Shown: positions 1 through 6,549 of the stretch, in pieces
How positions within the stretch are numbered: position 1 is the first letter of the stretch
Layout: the number at the start of each line of letters is the position of its first letter
Translations under genes and position numbers: made by a program
DNA from: Chlamydiota bacterium
GTDB lineage: Bacteria; Chlamydiota; Chlamydiia; Chlamydiales; JAJFMK01
DNA: 6,601 nt
Direction of reading: 5' to 3'
NCBI GenBank assembly: GCA_021772215.1
Contig: JAJFMK010000083.1
Location: forward strand, 1-6,601
The notes under the pieces: generated by a model
Told to the model about the DNA's origin: nothing
Seen by the model: the letters and a program-made list of their open reading frames with translations, nothing else
The model's database searches: none

Positions 1-1
1 A

Positions 2-3000
2 GCGCCAGAGATCCTGGCAAATATTCCCACACAATCTGCCTTTCCCGACACGCCCTTTTCTCTCTCCATTTTGCCAACAGACCATTTTATTGACTCCGAT
101 TCTGGAGGCTTTAAACTTGAGGTTACTGAACAGGATGAGCAGACCTTGCCCAGTTGGCTAAATTCCGGTATTGATGAGGTACAATCTCTTGGAACTTACC
201 AAACACTAGATAGTTCCGAAATCCGTGATGTGGATGTCATCGGCAATTTTGCCTATGTCGCTGAGGGCTCATCCGGCCTCCAAATCATTGATGTAAGTAA
301 TCCGAAAAGCCCCTCCTTGGCGGGATCTTACGACACGCCAGGCTCAGCTTATGGGGTAAAAGTCGTGGGAAATTTCGCCTATGTCGCTGACTATGACTTT
401 GGCCTACAAATCATTGATGTGAGCAACCCTAATGCCCCCCTCTTAGCAGGATCATATAATACGCCTGGTAATGCCCATGAGGTCGATATCAACGGCAATT
501 TCGCCTATGTCGCTGACGACACCTCCGGCCTACAAATCATTGATGTAAGTAATCAAAACAGTCCCTCCTTAACAGGATCATACGATACACCAGGAAATGC
601 TCTAGGAATACATGTTGTCGGTAGTTACGCCTATGTCGCTGACGGTAACTCTGGCCTACAAATCATTGATGTGAGCAATCCTAATACCCCCATCTTGTCA
701 GGATCTTACGATGTGACAGGTAATGCTTATAAATTGAATATCATCGATAATTTCGCCTACATTGCTACTGGTGCTCCAGGCTTAGCTATCATCGACGTAG
801 CTACCCCCAGCACACCCACATTAACAGGATCTTACGACACGTTAGGTCATGCCCAAGGGGTAAAAGTTCTTGGCAATTTTGCTTACCTTGCGAGCTATTT
901 CTCTGGCCTAGTAGTCGTTGATATAAGTAATCCTAACGCTCCGACCAAGGTAGAATCATATGACATAAATGGTGAGACCCGGGGAGTGGATGTTGTGGGA
1001 AATTTTATCTACATTGTTCATGAAAGTTCCGGTTTGCAGATCCTTCAAGAAAAACTTCTATTATCAGGAGTTCCTAGCCCATCAAACATAGGAAACTATG
1101 AACTCGAACTCACCGCTAAAGATTTTGAACTCAACCAAGCCTCCTTTACTTTTACCTTACGTGTCGAAGGTCCCCCGGTTGCGACTGGTAACATCTCAGA
1201 CAAGCTAGCAAACGTAGAAACTCTTTTCAATTTCTTCATCGACCCATTAACCTTTTCTGACCCAAACAATGACATTATTTTTTACTCTGCGAAGCAAGCG
1301 AATGAAACTACTTTGCCTTCATGGCTAAGCTTCTCAGCCATCGGAATTTTCTCAGGCCTACCCCAATCTTCTGATACGGGAACATACGAGATCCAAATTG
1401 AAGCTTTTGATAGAGCCGTTTTTTCCAAAGCCAATTCGACTTTTTCTCTGACCGTTGACCATTTCCCGGAAGTCTCTATCCCCCTTAAAAATCAACCAGC
1501 AAATATTGATACTCCCTATTCCTTCGAAGTGCCGATGGGAACCTTCACAGATCAAGATCTGGCCGACACTTTGACATATAGCACAGGTCTCCTTCCCGGC
1601 TGGCTAAATTTTAACTCATCAACAAGAACCTTTTCAGGAACGCCATCTTCTATTCATACAGGCTCTTCTACCATTTCAGTAACTGCCATGGATCCCCCAG
1701 GAGCCACAGCCTCTTCAACCTTCATTTTAACCGTTGGCGAATTCCCTACCCTCTTAAACCCCATCCCCAATCAACTTGCCGCTGTTGGTACTTCTTTTCT
1801 ATTCACTATTCCTGACAACACCTTTACAACACCCCCAGGAGAATTTCTAACCTACCGCGCCACGAAAACAGATGGAAATGTCCTACCCGCCTGGCTTAGC
1901 TTTCTCGGCCCAAGGCATGAATTTAAAGGAACAGCTCTGGCCTCCGATAAGGGGCTAGTCTCATTAAAAGTGATTGCAGAAGATACAAAAGGAGGAGCTG
2001 CTCAAAGCAGCTTCGACCTCTTTGTGGTCGACGCGCTCTCTGAAGAAATTGCTCGTGTTGGTGGCTATTTTATCTATACAATTCCAAATGACATGGTCAG
2101 CTCTCCCCTTGGCCCCGTCACCTACACCGTCACACTAGGAGACAGATCACCACTACCCGCTTGGTTAAGCCATAACCAAGCAACGAACGTAATTGCTGGT
2201 ATTCCACCGTCAGATTCAGAGGGAACCTACAACCTCCTCGTCACGGCTGATGATGGCGTCCAAGCACCTGTTCTTGGAGCTCTCTCCTTAACCGTGGGGC
2301 CTAATGCCGCTCCGAAAGTAGCCAACCCTATCTCTAACCAAGTGGCGCAAGTAGGACAGACCTTTAGATTGGTTGTTCCCGACAACACATTTAGCGACGC
2401 GAACGACGATATTCTCGAATTAAGGACAAAGAGGGTTAATGGAAAAATGCTCCCCCCCTGGCTTACTTTCGCTGACAGAACTCTAACTGGAAAGCCCGGT
2501 CCAAGCGATACTGGCGCTTTTAATGACAAAACGGTCCCTCTACAGACCTGTGCTACAGATGGAGACCGCGAGGCGTGCACAGTCTTCGACTTAAGCGTAC
2601 AGGGAACTTCCAATACTGAAACAGCCTTCGCAGTTCTAGGCCCTCTTGTGGGAGCCGCGGGACTAGCTTTCGGTTGGTACAGCAAAAGAGGAGTTATCCT
2701 CAATCCTTGGAAGCGCGAGGAATATGATAAGGGGACAAAGTCTGTTTCAATTGGCCAGTCATTCAATTACAAGTTCGAAACCTCAAAAAATCAAATCTTG
2801 TTAGTCCAAATGTTTGAAGGGCGAGGAATGCTTTTTGACCTTCCTGCTCCTAAAACTCTTGAAAATAAGGGGTGGCTAGAGTGGCTTAAGCATGACAAAC
2901 CAATTGCGGGGGGAGGATTGCTTCCCAGATGGCTTAAATATAATCAGGGTGAAAATATGCTCATTAGCAACTCAGGCCCTAGACAAAAAGATGCGGGATT

Positions 3001-3094
3001 ATACACGGTTCGAGCCTTCGGGCCTGGTGAAGTAATATTAGAAGAAATTAGACTTGATGTCGGTGAACATAACGGTCAAGCTATTGGATTATAA
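2..3094 (+). CDS. LVIVD beta-propeller / cadherin-like repeat single-pass membrane protein, 5'-partial
   Basis: The reading frame is open from the left edge. The 23 codons before the TTG at 71 encode sequence that aligns with residues 79-101 of the downstream paralogue (AP-LA-IP-QS-FP-TPFSL-I), so that TTG is not the start and about 78 N-terminal residues, including the signal peptide, lie upstream. The 1030 visible residues (1 = codon at 2) run: first half of a cadherin-like module (8 to about 55), a seven-bladed LVIVD-type propeller (about 60-351), second half of that module (352-396), five cadherin-like modules (397-866), a hydrophobic helix (875-893, then KR) and a conserved C-terminal domain (894-1030). 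LPxWL and DxGxY motifs mark the modules. It ends with TAA, 9 nt before the paralogue. Inference: a type I envelope protein with a long exported ectodomain, acting in adhesion, scaffolding or ligand binding. No catalytic motif is visible and the biological role is unknown. The frame is intact, with no sign of decay. Confidence 0.9.
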   Translation, partial: APEILANIPTQSAFPDTPFSLSILPTDHFIDSDSGGFKLEVTEQDEQTLPSWLNSGIDEVQSLGTYQTLDSSEIRDVDVIGNFAYVAEGSSGLQIIDVSNPKSPSLAGSYDTPGSAYGVKVVGNFAYVADYDFGLQIIDVSNPNAPLLAGSYNTPGNAHEVDINGNFAYVADDTSGLQIIDVSNQNSPSLTGSYDTPGNALGIHVVGSYAYVADGNSGLQIIDVSNPNTPILSGSYDVTGNAYKLNIIDNFAYIATGAPGLAIIDVATPSTPTLTGSYDTLGHAQGVKVLGNFAYLASYFSGLVVVDISNPNAPTKVESYDINGETRGVDVVGNFIYIVHESSGLQILQEKLLLSGVPSPSNIGNYELELTAKDFELNQASFTFTLRVEGPPVATGNISDKLANVETLFNFFIDPLTFSDPNNDIIFYSAKQANETTLPSWLSFSAIGIFSGLPQSSDTGTYEIQIEAFDRAVFSKANSTFSLTVDHFPEVSIPLKNQPANIDTPYSFEVPMGTFTDQDLADTLTYSTGLLPGWLNFNSSTRTFSGTPSSIHTGSSTISVTAMDPPGATASSTFILTVGEFPTLLNPIPNQLAAVGTSFLFTIPDNTFTTPPGEFLTYRATKTDGNVLPAWLSFLGPRHEFKGTALASDKGLVSLKVIAEDTKGGAAQSSFDLFVVDALSEEIARVGGYFIYTIPNDMVSSPLGPVTYTVTLGDRSPLPAWLSHNQATNVIAGIPPSDSEGTYNLLVTADDGVQAPVLGALSLTVGPNAAPKVANPISNQVAQVGQTFRLVVPDNTFSDANDDILELRTKRVNGKMLPPWLTFADRTLTGKPGPSDTGAFNDKTVPLQTCATDGDREACTVFDLSVQGTSNTETAFAVLGPLVGAAGLAFGWYSKRGVILNPWKREEYDKGTKSVSIGQSFNYKFETSKNQILLVQMFEGRGMLFDLPAPKTLENKGWLEWLKHDKPIAGGGLLPRWLKYNQGENMLISNSGPRQKDAGLYTVRAFGPGEVILEEIRLDVGEHNGQAIGL
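230..1054 (+). repeat. Seven LVIVD-type propeller blades in gene 1, 126-nt period
   Basis: Six full units of exactly 42 codons start at 230, 356, 482, 608, 734 and 860, and a shortened seventh starts at 986. The consensus is VxVxGNFAYVAD, then GLQIIDVSNP, then PxLxGSYDTPGNA. The segment just before the first unit (GTYQTL, from 191) resembles the last strand of a blade and can complete the short seventh unit, the usual ring closure of propellers. The first four units are nearly identical in DNA: GCCTATGTCGCTGA recurs in each, and CAAATCATTGATGT recurs at a 126-nt spacing. Units 5 and 6 are more diverged. Confidence 0.9.
1190..2599 (+). repeat. Five uninterrupted cadherin-like / putative-Ig modules in gene 1
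   Basis: Modules of about 95 residues begin at 1190, 1478, 1763, 2045 and 2330. Each has a start like IPNQxxxVGTxFxFxIP, an acidic loop such as FSDPNND or FTDQD, LPxWLxF near the middle, then a G-x-P/T turn, D-x-G and a final F-x-L-x-V strand. This fits the dystroglycan-type cadherin-like (CADG) and He_PIG families. The acidic loops could bind calcium (inference). The second of the five lacks about five residues before LPGWL compared with gene 2. A further module, split by the propeller, lies at 23 to about 184 plus 1055-1189. Confidence 0.85.
2624..2680 (+). other. Transmembrane helix of gene 1
   Basis: Nineteen uncharged residues (AFAVLGPLVGAAGLAFGWY) are followed by SKRG and a further WKR, giving a positive flank on the C-terminal side. 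By the positive-inside rule the C-terminus faces the cytoplasm. The helix is rich in Gly and Ala, so packing against a partner helix is possible. Moderate hydrophobicity leaves some doubt. Confidence 0.75.
2681..3091 (+). other. Conserved C-terminal domain of gene 1, resembling a diverged cadherin-like module
   Basis: After the helix comes a basic linker (KRGVILNPW) and then a domain with landmarks of the ectodomain modules in the same order: SVSIGQSFNYK (start strand), LLPRWLKY (2918-2935, the LPxWL motif), SGPRQKDAGLY (turn plus DxGxY) and EVILEEIRLDV (final strand). A longer insert containing DLPAPKTL and GWLEWLK sits before LPRWL. The tail after LDVG differs from gene 2. Function is not recognised. 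Confidence 0.6.
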
Positions 3095-3096
3095 GG
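3092..3096 (+). promoter_or_regulatory. Ribosome-binding site of the second gene, overlapping the stop codon of the first
   Basis: TAAGG matches the start of the Shine-Dalgarno consensus (TAAGGAGGT) and ends 7 nt before the ATG at 3104. The first three bases are the stop codon of the upstream gene, so terminating ribosomes sit on this site. That layout favours translational coupling and a shared transcript. No room for a separate promoter exists in the 9-nt gap, though one inside the upstream gene cannot be excluded. Confidence 0.6.
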
Positions 3097-3103
3097 TAAA
3101 AGA

Positions 3104-3286
3104 ATGAGCCGAATACAGACATGGATAGATGACACAGGCGAATGCTTTCTTGGCCGAAACAGTAAGGTTGACAAGCAATTCCAAATAAACCGTTTGAGAG
3201 GATATTCTGTCCAACACCTTGGAAGGGGAGGAGTCATTCTTACGGCAGCAATCGGGTCAATATTTTTTGGACTCACAGCAGCCGCA
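3104..3286 (+). other. Signal peptide with an unusually long N-region (residues 1-61)
   Basis: Residues 44-61 form a hydrophobic stretch (VILTAAIGSIFFGLTAAA) ending in an AxA signal peptidase I motif before E62-V63. It is preceded by about 43 polar residues with several Arg/Lys and a Cys at 14, much longer than the usual few-residue N-region. Either the protein carries an extended signal peptide, as some very large secreted proteins do, or translation starts further in; no ATG, GTG or TTG gives a better start. If it is not cleaved, the segment would be an N-terminal membrane anchor. Confidence 0.6.
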
Positions 3287-6200
3287 GAAGTTACCCCAAC
3301 TGGCCTCACTGGTCGTGTTAGCAGACGAGCAGGAATGGCTCCACAAGTTCTAGCAACTATTCCCCCTCAATCTATTTTTCCAAACACTCCTTTTTCCCTA
3401 GAAATTTCACCAACAGACTATTTTTTCGATCCCAATTCTCCAGGGTTTAAACTTGAAGCCGTTGAAAAAGATAAGCAGACCTTACCCAATTGGCTCAATT
3501 CTGACCTTGAAGGAATATATTTTTTGGGAGCATTTGATCCACCGAATGACCCCAGAGGAGTGGATGTAAAGGGAAATTTTGCCTATCTTGCTCACGGATT
3601 TCCCAGCCTACTAACAATCAACGTAAGCAACCCTTTTGCACCCACCTTGACGGGATCATGTGACACTCCCGGCGACGCTCGAGAAGTGAGTGTGTTAGGA
3701 GATTTTGTCTATGTCGCTGACGGCCCTTCTGGCTTGAGCATCATTGATGTAAGTATCCCCGACACACCAACTCTGGTGGGCTCATATGACATCTCAGGTA
3801 CTGCCTATGGATTAGATGTCATAGGAAATCTTGCCTTTATTGCAGACTATGACTTTGGCCTGCAGATCATCGATATAAGCAACCGAACCAATCCAACCTT
3901 AATAGGGTCATATGCCACAGCAGGAAATGCTCAAGGAGTGGATGTCATAGGAAATTTCGCCTATGTCGCTGATAGATTTTCCGGCCTCCAAATCATTGAT
4001 GTCAGTAACCCTAGCAGTCCAACCTTGACAGGATCATATAATACACCGAGCGATGCCACAAATGTAAATATCTTAGGGGATTTTGCCTACGTCGCTGATA
4101 GATTTTTCGGTCTTCAAATCATTGATATCAGTAATCCAAGCACCCCTATCTTGGTAGGCTCATTTGATACACCAAGCGATACCCTTAAAGTAAGGGTCTT
4201 AGAAAATTTTGCCTACATCGCCGATAGCGCTAGCGGCCTACAGATTCTTGATGTCAGCAACCCCAGTGATCCTAAGCTTGTGGAGTCCTATGCTACATCA
4301 GGTGACACCGTGGGATTGAATATCGTTGGCAATTTTGTCTACGTCGTTAATAGCAACTCTGGTCTGCACATACTTGAACGGAACCTACTACTAACGGGAT
4401 CTCCAAGATTAGAAGATATTGGTAATTACGAAATCGAACTCATCGCTGAAGACTCCGACCTAAATCAAGCTTCTTCAACTTTCAACCTCATTGTTGAGGG
4501 CCCTCCAGTGGCAACAGGCACCATCTCAAACAAGCTATTAAATGTAGAAGCTTTTTTTAATTTTTTCATAGATCAATCCGTTTTTGCTGACCTAAATACC
4601 GATGTTGTCTTTTACTTTGCCAAACAGGCTAACGGAATCCCTCTACCTTCTTGGCTTAGCTTCTCAACTATCGGAATTTTTTCTGGGATTCCTCAACCTG
4701 CTGATACAGGAAAATACGACATCCGAATCAACGCCTATGATGGAATTGTACTAGGCAGTGCCAATACCACCTTCTCCGTTACAGTCGACCACTTCCCAGA
4801 AGCTTCAATCTCCCTTCTCAACCAAGCAGCTGACATTAACGTCCCCTACTCCCTTACCTTGCCAACAGGAACTTTTACAGATAAAGATGTCGGAGATGTC
4901 TTAACCTACAGTGCAACTCAAACAAATAATAACCCTCTCCCCTCTTGGTTAAGCTTTAATTCCACAAACCTTCATTTTTCAGGAACTGCGACAGCTGGTG
5001 ATGCTGGATCAATTTCAATCAAAGTAAGTGCGACAGATATAGCAGGAGCCACTGCTACTTCAACCTTCACCTTAATCGCAGGTGAGTTTCCTACCCTCCT
5101 AAACCCCATTCCCGATCAGTTTGCTACTGTAGGCACCCCGTACCTCTTTTCTGTCCCTAGTCACACCTTTACTACACCTCCAGGGGAACTCCTCACCTAC
5201 AGGGCAACTAAAGACGATGGCAGCCCACTGCCATCGTGGCTTGGTTTTACCGGCCCAAGACTCGAGTTTCAGGGAACTCCTCAACCCTCTAATAAAGGAA
5301 CAGATACCTTAAAAGTCATTGCAGAGGATTCTAAGGGAGGATTAGCGACAGGTTCCTTTAACCTAAACATTCTTGAAGTTCTCGCCCATCAGACCGCCCG
5401 TATTGACGGACCTTTTGCCTATTCGCTTCCAAGTGATATGATAAGTTCTCCCTTAGGCCCCATTACCTATACCGTGACTTTAGAAGACGGTTCATCCCTT
5501 CCTACATGGCTAAATTATAATCCAACAACCAATACCCTCTCTGGAACCCCTCTCATAACCTCGGAGAGCACCTACAGCATCTTAGTCACTGCGGATGATG
5601 GTATTCAAGAACCTGTTCTTGGGATTCTTTCGTTAGCTGTAATACCTAACGCGGCCCCCAAAGTAGCAAATCCAGTCTCTAATCAGGCTGTCCAGGTGGG
5701 ACAGCCCTTTAGGTTTATTATTCCTGATAACACCTTTGCAGATCCAAACGATGATGCCCTTGATATAAGCGCAAAACGAGCCAATGGAAGAACTCTTCCT
5801 ACCTGGCTAACTTTCTCAAATAGAACATTAGAGGGAAAACCGGGTCCAAGTGATACCGGCACCTTTAATGATAAAACAGTTCCTCTACAGATATGCGCAA
5901 CAGATGGTGATCAGGAGGCTTGCACCTTTTTTGATCTGAGCGTACAGGGAAGTTCAAACACCGAGACTGCCCTAGCCATCATTGTTCCTCTTGCAGGAGC
6001 TGCGGGATTGGCTATTGGTTGGTACAATAAAAGAGGGGTTATTCTTAACCCCTGGAACCGCAAAAAATATGATAAAGGAACAAAATCTGTTTCAATTGGC
6101 TACCCATTCGAGTACAAGCTCGAAACTTCAAAAGATCAAACGAAATTAGTCAAAGCATTTGAAGGACGCAGAATGCTTTGCGACCTCCCCGCTCCCAAAA

Positions 6201-6424
6201 CCCTTGATCAGAAGGGTTGGTTAGAATGGCTAAAGTATGACGATCCAATTCCGGGCGGAGAGTTACTCCCTAGATGGCTTGAGTATGATTTAGGCGAAAA
6301 CATGCTTATTAGCGAATCTGGTCCTAAGAACAAAGATATAGGCCAATACATCGTTCGAATCTATGGACCTGGGGAAGTAATCCTTGAAGAAGTTAAGCTC
6401 GATGTAGGTGGGTTAAGTCAATAA
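3104..6424 (+). CDS. LVIVD beta-propeller / cadherin-like repeat single-pass membrane protein, complete paralogue
   Basis: This 1106-residue protein is the full-length tandem paralogue of the upstream gene. The ATG at 3104 is chosen because TAAGG lies 7 nt before it and a Sec-type signal follows. Order: polar basic N-terminus (1-43), hydrophobic signal (44-61, AxA cleavage site before E62), linker, first half of a cadherin-like module (86 to about 138), seven propeller blades of 42 residues (153-427), second half of the split module (428-472), five cadherin-like modules (473-568, 569-668, 669-762, 763-857, 858-947), transmembrane helix (956-974, then a basic NKRG flank) and C-terminal domain (975-1106). 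Known for the families: LVIVD repeats form propellers; cadherin-like/putative-Ig modules form beta-sandwich rods, often calcium-stabilised and adhesive. Inference: an envelope-anchored binding or structural protein. My hand count over the C-terminal region gives about 73% identity to gene 1; the propellers differ more. The ligand is unknown; no enzyme motif was seen. Confidence 0.93.
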   Translation: MSRIQTWIDDTGECFLGRNSKVDKQFQINRLRGYSVQHLGRGGVILTAAIGSIFFGLTAAAEVTPTGLTGRVSRRAGMAPQVLATIPPQSIFPNTPFSLEISPTDYFFDPNSPGFKLEAVEKDKQTLPNWLNSDLEGIYFLGAFDPPNDPRGVDVKGNFAYLAHGFPSLLTINVSNPFAPTLTGSCDTPGDAREVSVLGDFVYVADGPSGLSIIDVSIPDTPTLVGSYDISGTAYGLDVIGNLAFIADYDFGLQIIDISNRTNPTLIGSYATAGNAQGVDVIGNFAYVADRFSGLQIIDVSNPSSPTLTGSYNTPSDATNVNILGDFAYVADRFFGLQIIDISNPSTPILVGSFDTPSDTLKVRVLENFAYIADSASGLQILDVSNPSDPKLVESYATSGDTVGLNIVGNFVYVVNSNSGLHILERNLLLTGSPRLEDIGNYEIELIAEDSDLNQASSTFNLIVEGPPVATGTISNKLLNVEAFFNFFIDQSVFADLNTDVVFYFAKQANGIPLPSWLSFSTIGIFSGIPQPADTGKYDIRINAYDGIVLGSANTTFSVTVDHFPEASISLLNQAADINVPYSLTLPTGTFTDKDVGDVLTYSATQTNNNPLPSWLSFNSTNLHFSGTATAGDAGSISIKVSATDIAGATATSTFTLIAGEFPTLLNPIPDQFATVGTPYLFSVPSHTFTTPPGELLTYRATKDDGSPLPSWLGFTGPRLEFQGTPQPSNKGTDTLKVIAEDSKGGLATGSFNLNILEVLAHQTARIDGPFAYSLPSDMISSPLGPITYTVTLEDGSSLPTWLNYNPTTNTLSGTPLITSESTYSILVTADDGIQEPVLGILSLAVIPNAAPKVANPVSNQAVQVGQPFRFIIPDNTFADPNDDALDISAKRANGRTLPTWLTFSNRTLEGKPGPSDTGTFNDKTVPLQICATDGDQEACTFFDLSVQGSSNTETALAIIVPLAGAAGLAIGWYNKRGVILNPWNRKKYDKGTKSVSIGYPFEYKLETSKDQTKLVKAFEGRRMLCDLPAPKTLDQKGWLEWLKYDDPIPGGELLPRWLEYDLGENMLISESGPKNKDIGQYIVRIYGPGEVILEEVKLDVGGLSQ
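3560..4384 (+). repeat. Seven LVIVD-type propeller blades in gene 2, 126-nt period
   Basis: Full 42-codon units start at 3560, 3686, 3812, 3938, 4064 and 4190, and a shortened seventh at 4316 ends before LLLTG. The preceding LGAFD segment probably supplies the closing strand. Units 4 and 5 are the closest pair (both carry YVADRF followed by FGLQIID or SGLQIID), suggesting a recent unit duplication or conversion inside this gene. Unit 1 is the most diverged (SLLTINVSNP). The blade number equals that of gene 1, which suggests that a seven-bladed ring is under selection. Confidence 0.9.
4520..5944 (+). repeat. Five uninterrupted cadherin-like / putative-Ig modules in gene 2
   Basis: Modules begin at 4520, 4808, 5108, 5390 and 5675 and line up one to one with those of gene 1. 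LPSWLSF, LPSWLSF, LPSWLGF, LPTWLNY and LPTWLTF mark the centre of each. The last carries two cysteines (codons at 5894 and 5921) also present in gene 1, which could form a disulfide in an exported domain. The split module before them lies at 3359 to about 3517 plus 4385-4519. Confidence 0.85.
5969..6025 (+). other. Transmembrane helix of gene 2
   Basis: ALAIIVPLAGAAGLAIGWY is followed by NKRG and NRKK, the same layout as in gene 1. The GAAGLA core and the GWY end are conserved between the paralogues while the first part varies among hydrophobic residues, as expected of a membrane span. Confidence 0.78.
6026..6421 (+). other. Conserved C-terminal domain of gene 2, resembling a diverged cadherin-like module
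   Basis: This is the counterpart of the gene 1 C-terminal domain: SVSIGYPFEYK, DLPAPKTL, GWLEWLK, LLPRWLEY (6263-6280), SGPKNKDIGQY and EVILEEVKLDV. Runs of seven to eleven identical residues survive between the paralogues here (YDKGTKSVSIG, DLPAPKTL, KGWLEWLK, GPGEVILEE), so the domain is probably under strong constraint, for example to bind a shared cytoplasmic partner (inference). Confidence 0.6.
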
Positions 6425-6493
6425 AGTATTAGAATATAGAGGGGCTTGCAAAATTGCTTTGCCTGGAGAAAATGGGGATTTTAAAGCATGTTT

Positions 6494-6517
6494 CCAGTGA
6501 CAGCGAAGCTGCCACGG
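6494..6517. repeat. Hairpin with GAA loop
   Basis: CC, a bulged A, GTG, an A-C mismatch and CAGC pair with GCTG, CAC and GG around a GAA loop (6505-6507). Nine base pairs form in all. No T-run follows, so it is not a typical intrinsic terminator. Confidence 0.5.
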
Positions 6518-6531
6518 TCAATTCGACGAGG

Positions 6532-6549
6532 TCGACCCTTGAGGGTCGA
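6532..6549. repeat. Perfect hairpin with TTGA loop
   Basis: TCGACCC (6532-6538) and GGGTCGA (6543-6549) pair perfectly around TTGA. The flank TCAATTCGAC (6519-6528) can alternatively pair with GTCGATTGA (6545-6553) apart from one extra base, so two mutually exclusive folds are possible. No T-run follows. Confidence 0.6.

Noticed and set aside
71..73. TTG as the start of gene 1
   Set aside because: The frame is open back to base 2 and those codons encode sequence homologous to the interior of gene 2, so the true start is outside the window.
291..299. Repeated GTAAGT resembling eukaryotic 5' splice sites
   Set aside because: It encodes the conserved Val-Ser of DVSN in the blades; the frame runs uninterrupted through it.
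230..985. Regular direct repeats as a CRISPR array
   Set aside because: The 126-nt period is an exact multiple of three, the whole unit is coding and conserved as protein, and there are no unique spacers.
2227..2766. 179-codon open frame on the minus strand, and shorter ones at 1358-1555, 3076-3309 and 5099-5284
   Set aside because: All lie within or antisense to the two strongly supported genes, show no family motif and are not kept at the matching positions of the paralogue.
3226..3238. Strong GGAGGAG followed by ATT as an internal start for gene 2
   Set aside because: ATT starts are very rare, the spacing is very short, and the resulting protein would begin inside the hydrophobic core with no basic N-region.
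6441..6463. Hairpin in the GGCTTGCAAAATTGC region
   Set aside because: Only GCAA/TTGC and GGC/GCC pair, separated by mismatches and with a two-base loop; too weak to claim.
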